Below, piece after piece: positions 57,414-64,000 of a stretch of DNA of 64,000 bases. Position numbers and translations under genes: made by a program. The stretch comes from Pseudomonas fluorescens (GTDB taxonomy: Bacteria; Pseudomonadota; Gammaproteobacteria; Pseudomonadales; Pseudomonadaceae). Position 1 is the first letter of the stretch. Each line of letters opens with the position of its first letter. The notes under the pieces are model-generated. The model was not told where the DNA came from and did not search any database. It was given only the letters and a program-made list of their open reading frames with translations. The stretch lies in NCBI RefSeq assembly GCF_902498065.1, contig NZ_CABVIR010000001.1, positions 930,001 through 994,000 on the forward strand, read 5' to 3'.

Positions 57414-58364
57414 TCAACCACTGCCCGGCACATTCGGCCAAAGGTCCGCCACCAGAAACAACCGCTCTGCCTCTTCCCAATCCCCATCGGCATTTTCGAT
57501 CAACCGCACCAGCAATTGCGCCGGCGCCAGCGGCTCAAGATCGACGAGCCACGCCTCCAGCTGTTCCGTGTTCCAGGTCTGCTCCACCGGATAATGCGCC
57601 GGCGCCAGCCAGGCATGGCGGGGCAGGGGTTGCCAACGCCCGGACGGGCGCTGTGCGACAAAATCCTTCCAGTCCTTTTGATGCAGCCAGCTTCCGCGCA
57701 AATGTTGCGGATGTGCGCCGTCCGGTGGTTGGGACTGCCCCGGCCACGGATACAGCAGATACCCACCCAGCCACAAATGCGCACTGAACTGTTGAATGTC
57801 CAGCGCCGCCAGCACTTCACGGCTCTCCGGCCGGGCGGAAATCGGTAACTGATGCTGACTCAAATGCGCCAGTTTGCGGTCCAGTCGATCGTGGCAGCCC
57901 GGCCCCAGCCATTGCGCGGTGTCACGCCCATTGCCGTCTTGCGGGCCGAGGTAAAGCTTGATCGCCAGTTCCAGGTGATGCACGCCGTCGCGATCGCGCA
58001 GCAGCATGTCCAGTTCGCCCAGCGTGTGGCCTTCGCGGCGGATGGGCATGTTCGCGGCAATCAGGTCGATGCCCGGTGCATGGCGCACGGCGTATTGCCA
58101 CAACCGTTCGTAATACAAACCCAGGCGCCGGGTCCGGGCCTGGGCCAGCCAGTGCAGCAGGTCATAACTGTCACGATCCAGTTGCCGCAGCCACAGCTCC
58201 AGCCGTTCCGGCGCCTGCACCCAGTCACTGCCGGCCAGTGGATGGCGTTGCGGCCACGGCGTGGCCTCGAGCATCGGTGGCGCGAGGATGACCCAAGCCA
58301 GGTCGCGCACTTCGGGGTGGCGCAACTGGTGGGGTAACAGCAGCAAATCGGGAAATAGGATCAT
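57414..58364 (-). CDS. DUF1853 family protein
   Basis: A 316-residue protein of unknown function. The central part has [25 protein letters not shown] (about 115-139), where an acidic residue after a strand and a following E-x3-K recall the core of PD-(D/E)XK nucleases; this is an inference from pattern only. The rest is rich in Leu, Trp, His and Arg. The ATG at 58364 follows an AGGAT-like site (weak). It is divergent from nadK, with about 110 bases between them. Confidence 0.85.
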   Translation of the reverse strand: MILFPDLLLLPHQLRHPEVRDLAWVILAPPMLEATPWPQRHPLAGSDWVQAPERLELWLRQLDRDSYDLLHWLAQARTRRLGLYYERLWQYAVRHAPGIDLIAANMPIRREGHTLGELDMLLRDRDGVHHLELAIKLYLGPQDGNGRDTAQWLGPGCHDRLDRKLAHLSQHQLPISARPESREVLAALDIQQFSAHLWLGGYLLYPWPGQSQPPDGAHPQHLRGSWLHQKDWKDFVAQRPSGRWQPLPRHAWLAPAHYPVEQTWNTEQLEAWLVDLEPLAPAQLLVRLIENADGDWEEAERLFLVADLWPNVPGSG

Positions 58365-58476
58365 CTTGCGAGCATAGCCCTAAACATGAGTACACCCTTG
58401 TGGCTGAAAGGATTTTGTCTATCCCGCGCTTTCGCCCATAATCGTGCTTTTGGCCGTCGCAGACCGTAGGGGCACC

Positions 58477-59367
58477 ATGGAGCAATTTCGTAATATCGGC
58501 ATCATCGGTCGCCTGGGCAGTTCGCAGGTGCTGGATACCGTCCGCCGACTGAAACGGTTTCTGCTCGATCGTCACCTGCATGTGATCCTTGAAGACACCA
58601 TCGCCGAGGTCCTGCCGGGCCATGGCCTGCAAACCTCGTCGCGCAAGATGCTCGGCGAAGTCTGCGACATGGTGATTGTGGTCGGCGGTGACGGCAGCCT
58701 GCTCGGCGCCGCGCGCGCACTGGCCCGACATAATATTCCGGTGCTCGGCATCAACCGTGGCAGCCTCGGTTTCCTGACCGATATTCGCCCTGATGAACTT
58801 GAAGTCAAAGTCGCCGAAGTGCTCGACGGCCACTATCTGGTGGAAAACCGCTTCCTGCTGCAAGCCGAAGTCCGCCGCCACGCCGAGGCCATCGGCCAGG
58901 GCGATGCGCTGAATGACGTGGTGCTGCATCCCGGCAAATCGACACGCATGATCGAATTCGAGCTGTATATCGACGGCCAGTTCGTCTGCAGCCAGAAGGC
59001 CGACGGCCTGATCGTCGCCACGCCGACCGGTTCAACCGCGTATGCGCTGTCGGCAGGTGGCCCGATCATGCACCCCAAGCTCGACGCTATTGTGATTGTG
59101 CCGATGTACCCCCATACCTTGTCAGGTAGACCGATTGTGGTCGATGGCAACAGTGAGCTGAAAATCGTCGTGTCCAAGGATATGCAGATCTACCCGCAAG
59201 TCTCCTGTGACGGGCAGAACCATTTCACCTGCGCGCCGGGTGACACCATCACTATCAGCAAAAAAGCGCAGAAGCTACGGCTGATTCATCCGCTGGACCA
59301 CAACTACTACGAAGTCTGCCGGACCAAACTCGGCTGGGGCAGCAAGTTGGGGGGTGGAGGCGACTGA
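58477..59367 (+). CDS. nadK: NAD kinase
   Basis: A 296-residue cytosolic enzyme phosphorylating NAD to NADP. The ATP/NAD site GGDGS (70-74), NRGSLGFLTD (about 93-102), DGLIVATPTGSTAYALSAGGP (about 172) and the C-terminal HPLDHNYYEVCRTKLGW are all present. The start is the ATG at 58477. The TGA overlaps the next gene's ATG by one base, beginning a run of tightly coupled genes. Confidence 0.97.
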   Translation: MEQFRNIGIIGRLGSSQVLDTVRRLKRFLLDRHLHVILEDTIAEVLPGHGLQTSSRKMLGEVCDMVIVVGGDGSLLGAARALARHNIPVLGINRGSLGFLTDIRPDELEVKVAEVLDGHYLVENRFLLQAEVRRHAEAIGQGDALNDVVLHPGKSTRMIEFELYIDGQFVCSQKADGLIVATPTGSTAYALSAGGPIMHPKLDAIVIVPMYPHTLSGRPIVVDGNSELKIVVSKDMQIYPQVSCDGQNHFTCAPGDTITISKKAQKLRLIHPLDHNYYEVCRTKLGWGSKLGGGGD

Positions 59368-60338
59368 TGCTCGATCCCGCGCGAAGTTATGACCTGATCG
59401 GTGACGTGCACGGTTGCGCTCTGACCCTTGAGCACTTGCTCGACCGGCTCGGCTATCACAAACAGGGTGGCGTCTGGCGGCATTCGTCGCGTATGGCGGT
59501 GTTCGTCGGTGACATCATCGACCGCGGCCCGCGGATTCGCGAGGCGCTGCACATCGTCCACGATATGGTCGAGGCCGGCCAGGCGTTGTGCATCATGGGC
59601 AACCATGAATTCAACGCGCTCGGTTGGAGCACACCGGCGCCGCCGGGCAGCGGCAAGCAATTCGTCCGTGAACACACGCCGCGGCACGCGCGCCTGCTGG
59701 GTGAAACCCTGACCCAATTTGAAGATCATCCCGCCGACTGGCATGACTTCCAGCAATGGTTCTACGAATTGCCGCTGTTTGTGGATGCCGGGCGTTTCCG
59801 AGTGGTCCACGCGTGTTGGGATTCGGGCCTGATCGAGCCGCTGCGCGCGCTGTTTTCCGACGGTTGCGTCGATGAACATTTCCTCCAGGCCTCTGCGGTG
59901 CCGGGCAGTTTTGCCTGCACCGTGTTCGATCGCTTGTTGCGCGGCACCGACATGCGCTTGCCTGACGGCTTGACCATGACCAGCGGCGATGGCCTGACGC
60001 GCTCGTTCTTCCGCACCAAATTCTGGGAAGACGATCCGCAAACCTACGGAGACATTGTGTTCCAGCCTGACGCCTTGCCTGAACCCGTCGCCCGGACGCC
60101 GCTGTCGTCCACCGAGAAAAACACCTTGCTGCGCTATGGTGTTGAAGAGCCCTTGCTGTTCGTCGGCCACTACTGGCGCAGCGGCAAACCGGCGCCGATC
60201 CGCCCGAACCTGGCCTGCCTGGATTACAGCGCGGTGCTTTACGGCAAGCTGGTTGCCTATCGCCTGGACCAGGAAGCCCGGCTCGATCCGCACAAGTTCG
60301 TCTGGGTCGATGTCGAACGGCCGGAGGCCCTGCGATGA
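59367..60338 (+). CDS. Metallophosphoesterase
   Basis: A 323-residue calcineurin-like phosphoesterase. Metal-binding motifs are complete: GDVHG (12-16), GDIIDRG (48-54) and GNHE (78-81), plus VGHYW near residue 265. It resembles PrpE/ApaH-like serine-threonine phosphatases or bis-nucleotide hydrolases; the substrate is unknown. It overlaps nadK by one base and the rhomboid gene by four (ATGA), so it is translated with both. Confidence 0.92.
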   Translation: MLDPARSYDLIGDVHGCALTLEHLLDRLGYHKQGGVWRHSSRMAVFVGDIIDRGPRIREALHIVHDMVEAGQALCIMGNHEFNALGWSTPAPPGSGKQFVREHTPRHARLLGETLTQFEDHPADWHDFQQWFYELPLFVDAGRFRVVHACWDSGLIEPLRALFSDGCVDEHFLQASAVPGSFACTVFDRLLRGTDMRLPDGLTMTSGDGLTRSFFRTKFWEDDPQTYGDIVFQPDALPEPVARTPLSSTEKNTLLRYGVEEPLLFVGHYWRSGKPAPIRPNLACLDYSAVLYGKLVAYRLDQEARLDPHKFVWVDVERPEALR

Positions 60339-61204
60339 GTGCCGTGGCCGTTTTACGCCTGCCGTTGGCGGTGGACCTGAGCGGGTTCGTCAAGCTGCTG
60401 CAACGCATGCAGGTGCCGCATCGGGTCAGTGAAGAGCAGGGCGAGCAGGTGCTGTGGGTGCCCGCCAATATCAGTGAAGACGTGCGTGCGCTGTACGAGC
60501 GTTTTCCAGCGGGTGATCCCGATCAGCAGCTGGATATTCCGGTGGCGAAAACAACGAAGCGTCCCGGTTTCGTCGAGCAATTGCGCCACGCCAAAGCGAC
60601 GGCGCTGGTGCTGTTGCTGAGCCTGATCGTCGGCGCGGTGACGCTGTTGGGCGAAAACCTCGACACCATGCGCTGGTTGACCTTTCTCGATTTTCGGGTG
60701 GTTGGCGAGTACATCCATTTTGTGCCACTGGCCGACAGCCTGGCGGCGGGGCAGTGGTGGCGCCTGGTGACGCCGATGCTGATTCACTTCGGTTTCCTGC
60801 ACCTGGCGATGAACGGCATGTGGTATTGGGAGTTGGGCCGACGCATCGAGTCGCGTCAGGGCGCAATCAACCTGATCGGCCTGACCTTGCTGTTCGCCCT
60901 GGTGTCGAACTACGCCCAGTTTTATTTCAGCGGCCCGACCTTGTTTGGCGGGTTGTCCGGCGTGCTGTACGGCCTGCTCGGGCATTGCTGGATCTTCCAG
61001 TTGCTGTCGCCAAATCGGGCTTATCGCCTGCCGCGCGGTGTGCTGGTGATGATGCTGGTGTGGCTGCTGCTGTGCCTGTCCGGGCTGGTCTCGATGATCG
61101 GCTTCGGTGAAATCGCCAACGCCGCCCACGTCGGCGGGTTACTCATCGGATGCTTCACCGGTTTGTTGGGTGGTTTGTACAACCGCCGTAAACTGGCCGT
61201 CTAA
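60335..61204 (+). CDS. Rhomboid-family intramembrane serine protease
   Basis: A 289-residue inner-membrane protease of the GlpG type. An N-terminal cytoplasmic domain (about 1-80, LRLPLAVDLSGFVKLLQRMQVPHRV) is followed by six helices. Catalytic Ser208 lies in GGLSGVLYG and His265 in NAAHVGG; the oxyanion region reads HLAMNGMWYWELG (156-168). All catalytic residues are intact. It starts inside the preceding gene's stop (ATGA overlap). Confidence 0.93.
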   Translation: MSAVAVLRLPLAVDLSGFVKLLQRMQVPHRVSEEQGEQVLWVPANISEDVRALYERFPAGDPDQQLDIPVAKTTKRPGFVEQLRHAKATALVLLLSLIVGAVTLLGENLDTMRWLTFLDFRVVGEYIHFVPLADSLAAGQWWRLVTPMLIHFGFLHLAMNGMWYWELGRRIESRQGAINLIGLTLLFALVSNYAQFYFSGPTLFGGLSGVLYGLLGHCWIFQLLSPNRAYRLPRGVLVMMLVWLLLCLSGLVSMIGFGEIANAAHVGGLLIGCFTGLLGGLYNRRKLAV

Positions 61205-61238
61205 AACAGTTACGTGAATCAAAGAGCGCGGAGACCCA

Positions 61239-61499
61239 ATGTCCTCTTTCAACGAAATGATCAAGAACATCACCCCGGACATCTACCAGAGCCTGAAACT
61301 GGCGGTGGAAATCGGCAAATGGTCCGATGGCGGCAAACTCACCGCCGAGCAACGCGAACTGTCGCTGCAAGCGATGATCGCTTGGGAAATCCAGAACCTG
61401 CCCGAAGACCAGCGCACCGGTTACATGGGGGTGCAGGAATGCAGCTCGAAGTCGATTGAAGTGCCGAATATCCTGTTCAAGTCGGATGCCATCCATTGA
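61239..61499 (+). CDS. YeaC family protein (DUF1315)
   Basis: An 86-residue cytosolic protein of the YeaC/DUF1315 family, function unknown. The sequence SFNEMIKNITPDIYQSLKLAVEIGKWSDG at the start and LTAEQRELSLQAMIAWE near the middle is characteristic. The ATG at 61239 has GGAGACCCA upstream. Its stop overlaps the TTG start of the DUF2797 gene. Confidence 0.9.
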   Translation: MSSFNEMIKNITPDIYQSLKLAVEIGKWSDGGKLTAEQRELSLQAMIAWEIQNLPEDQRTGYMGVQECSSKSIEVPNILFKSDAIH

Positions 61500-62326
61500 T
61501 CGAGATTGGCCGCGGTGCAGTCAGTAAAATGTCGGCGCGCCTGGACGGGTCCGACGTGCAGTATGCGTTTCGTCTGGGCGACGTCGAGGTACCGGTCAAT
61601 CCGTTGATCGGCACGACGGTGCGTCTTGAGTACCTCGGGGCGATCCACTGCTCCCATTGCGGGCGCAAGACCAAAACCAGCTTCAGCCAGGGTTACTGCT
61701 ACCCGTGCATGACCAAACTGGCGCAGTGCGATATCTGCATCATGAGCCCGGAGCGTTGCCACTACGACGCGGGTACCTGCCGTGAGCCGGAGTGGGGCGA
61801 GAAGTTCTGCATGACCGATCACATTGTGTATCTGTCGAACTCGTCCGGGGTCAAAGTCGGGATTACCCGCGCGACTCAGCTGCCGACCCGCTGGATCGAC
61901 CAGGGCGCCCGTCAGGCGTTGCCGATCATGCGTGTTTCGACCCGCCAGCAGTCGGGCTTCGTCGAAGACCTGTTTCGCAGTCAGGTGGCGGACAAGACCA
62001 ACTGGCGTGCTTTACTCAAGGGCGAAGCGGTTTCGGTGGATCTGGCCGAGGTTCGCGATCAGCTGTTCGATAGCTGCGCCGAAGGTTTGCAGGGTTTGCA
62101 GGAACGATTCGGCCTACAGGCAATCCAGACTATTGCCGATGTGGAACCGCTCGAAATCCGCTATCCGGTCGAGCAGTACCCGGCCAAAATCGTCAGCTTC
62201 AACCTGGACAAGAACCCGATTGCCGAAGGCACTCTGCTGGGAATCAAGGGCCAGTACCTGATCTTCGACACCGGCGTGATCAATATTCGTAAATACACGG
62301 CTTATCAGCTCGCCGTGCATCAGTAA
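61496..62326 (+). CDS. DUF2797 family protein
   Basis: A 276-residue cytosolic protein of unknown function. A cysteine-rich section (about 50-100) has CSHCGRKTKTSFSQGYCYPC, CDIC and C-x5-C pairs, consistent with zinc binding. The next segment, IVYLSNSSGVKVGITRATQLPTRWIDQGA (about 110-138), has the strand–glycine–strand shape of GIY-YIG-like domains; this is inference. The likely start is the TTG at 61496, overlapping the yeaC stop; an ATG at 61529 (MSARLDGSDVQ) is the alternative. It lies 10 bases before pepN. Confidence 0.87.
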   Translation: MIEIGRGAVSKMSARLDGSDVQYAFRLGDVEVPVNPLIGTTVRLEYLGAIHCSHCGRKTKTSFSQGYCYPCMTKLAQCDICIMSPERCHYDAGTCREPEWGEKFCMTDHIVYLSNSSGVKVGITRATQLPTRWIDQGARQALPIMRVSTRQQSGFVEDLFRSQVADKTNWRALLKGEAVSVDLAEVRDQLFDSCAEGLQGLQERFGLQAIQTIADVEPLEIRYPVEQYPAKIVSFNLDKNPIAEGTLLGIKGQYLIFDTGVINIRKYTAYQLAVHQ

Positions 62327-62336
62327 GGACTCCAGC

Positions 62337-64000
62337 ATGCGCACCGAACAACCGAAGATGATCTATTTGAAAGACTATCAGGCGCCTGAGTACCTGATCG
62401 ACGAGACGCACCTGACCTTCGAGTTGTTCGAGGACCACAGCCTGGTCCATGCGCAACTGGTGATGCGCCGCAACCCTGAACGTGGTCCGGGCCTGCCGCC
62501 GCTGGTGCTGGACGGCCAGCAACTCGAACTGCTGTCGGTGACGTTGGCCGACCGCGAGTTGAGCGATGCCGATTACCAACTGACCGAAAATCACCTGACC
62601 CTGCAGCCGACCAGCACCACGTTCACCGTCGACACCAGCGTCAAGATCCACCCGGAAACCAACACCGCGCTGGAAGGCCTGTACAAGTCCGGCACGATGT
62701 TCTGTACCCAGTGCGAGGCCGAAGGCTTCCGTAAGATCACCTATTACCTCGATCGTCCGGACGTGATGAGCACGTTCACCACAACGGTGGTTGCCGAGCA
62801 GCACAGCTACCCGGTGCTGCTGTCCAACGGCAACCCGATTGCCAGTGGTCCGGGCGAAGACGGCCGCCATTGGGCGACCTGGGAAGATCCGTTCAAGAAA
62901 CCTGCCTACCTGTTCGCGCTGGTGGCCGGTGATTTGTGGTGCGTCGAAGACACCTTCACCACCATGACCGAGCGCTCCGTGGCGCTGCGCATTTATGTCG
63001 AACCGGAAAACATCGACAAGTGCCAGCACGCCATGAACAGCCTGAAGAAGTCCATGCGCTGGGACGAAGAGGTCTACGGTCGCGAGTACGACCTGGACAT
63101 CTTCATGATTGTCGCGGTCAACGACTTCAACATGGGCGCCATGGAGAACAAGGGCCTCAACATCTTCAACTCCAGCGCCGTGCTGGCCCGCGCCGAAACC
63201 GCGACCGACGCCGCGCATCAGCGCGTGGAAGCGATCGTTGCCCACGAATACTTCCACAACTGGTCGGGTAACCGCGTGACCTGCCGCGACTGGTTCCAGT
63301 TGTCGCTGAAGGAAGGCTTCACCGTGTTCCGCGATTCCGGTTTCTCCGCCGACATGAACTCGGCCACCGTGAAACGGATTCAGGACGTGGCTTACCTGCG
63401 GACCCACCAGTTCGCCGAAGACGCAGGTCCCATGGCCCACGCCGTGCGCCCGGACAGCTTCATCGAGATTTCCAACTTCTACACCCTGACCGTGTACGAA
63501 AAGGGCTCGGAAGTGGTCGGCATGATCCACACCTTGCTCGGTGCCGAAGGGTTCCGTAAAGGCAGTGACCTGTACTTCGACCGCCATGACGGCCAGGCCG
63601 TGACCTGCGACGACTTCATCAAGGCCATGGAAGATGCCAACGGTGTCGACCTCACCCAGTTCAAACGCTGGTACAGCCAGGCGGGCACGCCGCGCTTGGC
63701 AGTGAGCGAGTCCTACGACGCCGCCGCAAAAACCTACAGCCTGACCTTCCGCCAGAGCTGCCCGGCCACCCCGGACAAGGTTGAAAAACTGCCGTTCGTG
63801 ATTCCTGTCGAGTTGGGCCTGCTGGACTCCAAAGGCGCGGCCATTGCGTTGCGTCTTTCCGGTGAAGCCAGCGCTCAGGGTACTTCGCGGGTCATTTCGG
63901 TGACTGAAGCGGAGCAGACCTTCACGTTTGTCGACATCGCTGAACAGCCGTTGCCTTCGCTGCTGCGCGGTTTCTCGGCGCCGGTGAAACTGAGCTTCCC
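62337..64000 (+). CDS. pepN: Aminopeptidase N, N-terminal part (cut by window edge)
   Basis: M1-family zinc aminopeptidase, cytosolic or periplasm-associated, removing N-terminal amino acids from peptides. The 554 codons shown include the exopeptidase motif GAMEN (267-271) and the zinc site HEYFHNW (from residue 303) with the third ligand in LKEGFTVFRD. The gammaproteobacterial PepN length is about 870-885 residues, so about 320 are missing. The ATG at 62337 follows AAGGACTCCAGC. It ends the nadK-to-pepN series. Confidence 0.97.
   Translation, partial: MRTEQPKMIYLKDYQAPEYLIDETHLTFELFEDHSLVHAQLVMRRNPERGPGLPPLVLDGQQLELLSVTLADRELSDADYQLTENHLTLQPTSTTFTVDTSVKIHPETNTALEGLYKSGTMFCTQCEAEGFRKITYYLDRPDVMSTFTTTVVAEQHSYPVLLSNGNPIASGPGEDGRHWATWEDPFKKPAYLFALVAGDLWCVEDTFTTMTERSVALRIYVEPENIDKCQHAMNSLKKSMRWDEEVYGREYDLDIFMIVAVNDFNMGAMENKGLNIFNSSAVLARAETATDAAHQRVEAIVAHEYFHNWSGNRVTCRDWFQLSLKEGFTVFRDSGFSADMNSATVKRIQDVAYLRTHQFAEDAGPMAHAVRPDSFIEISNFYTLTVYEKGSEVVGMIHTLLGAEGFRKGSDLYFDRHDGQAVTCDDFIKAMEDANGVDLTQFKRWYSQAGTPRLAVSESYDAAAKTYSLTFRQSCPATPDKVEKLPFVIPVELGLLDSKGAAIALRLSGEASAQGTSRVISVTEAEQTFTFVDIAEQPLPSLLRGFSAPVKLSF

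Noticed and set aside
62280..63587. A 435-codon minus-strand frame across pepN
   Set aside because: Antisense to aminopeptidase N with intact GAMEN and HEYFHNW motifs; the shadow protein is low-complexity Val/Gly/His-rich.

Overview
The window is chromosomal DNA from a Pseudomonas of the fluorescens type. This follows from high GC with typical Pseudomonas codon use, the short 'cgcgagcaggctcgctccc' REP repeats between genes, and gene order. The blocks acnB–DUF1289–usp, nppA1A2BCD–fabI next to mltD–gloB–methyltransferase–rnhA–dnaQ–ldcA, and nadK–phosphoesterase–rhomboid–yeaC–DUF2797–pepN all resemble the order I remember from P. aeruginosa PAO1. About 63 protein genes are supported. Both ends are cut, in acnB on the left and pepN on the right. 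I see no rRNA, tRNA, CRISPR array, insertion sequence or prophage.

Layout. 1-6 kb: acnB, a DUF1289 protein, a tandem universal stress protein divergent from miaE with a perfect Anr/FNR box between them, and an RstA/RstB-like two-component pair. 6-27 kb, accessory and mostly small units: a MipA/OmpV porin-like protein; a TonB-dependent receptor split by a frameshift; a GFA-family protein and a thioesterase; a SCO/PCuAC copper-delivery pair; a 529-residue protein of unknown function; an alkylation-repair operon (ada, a PEP mutase/isocitrate lyase-family gene, an alkA-like glycosylase); an AT-rich orphan O-antigen ligase-like gene; exporters with regulators; and a complete ECF sigma–FecR–TonB receptor surface-signalling set. 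Both TonB receptors share a nearly identical 43-base upstream block.

26.5-35 kb: one 282-base intergenic region serves both the iron-signalling sigma gene (19-base Fur-like palindrome) and, divergently, a PpyR-like/NnrS pair. The latter is preceded by three exact GTCA-N3-TGAC sites and a sigma-54-like element, the arrangement known for NorR nitric-oxide control. Then follow LysR/SDR, a molybdenum hydroxylase (2Fe-2S subunit, Tat-exported molybdopterin subunit, dihaem cytochrome), a degenerate GGDEF protein, a VOC protein and another LysR.

35-52 kb, core: fabI, the Npp/Yej-type peptide importer with two binding proteins, mltD, gloB, methyltransferase, rnhA, dnaQ, ldcA, a GNAT and a LysR. 52-57 kb: a flavin reductase, TetR with a DUF2855 protein, and a minimal arsR–arsB. 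57-64 kb: a DUF1853 protein and the tightly packed nadK-to-pepN series.

The most notable content is regulatory: the putative NorR/sigma-54 promoter, the Anr promoter at the spacing expected for direct activation, and the receptor promoter block that probably links the two receptors to one sigma factor. No wholly new defence or mobile system was found.
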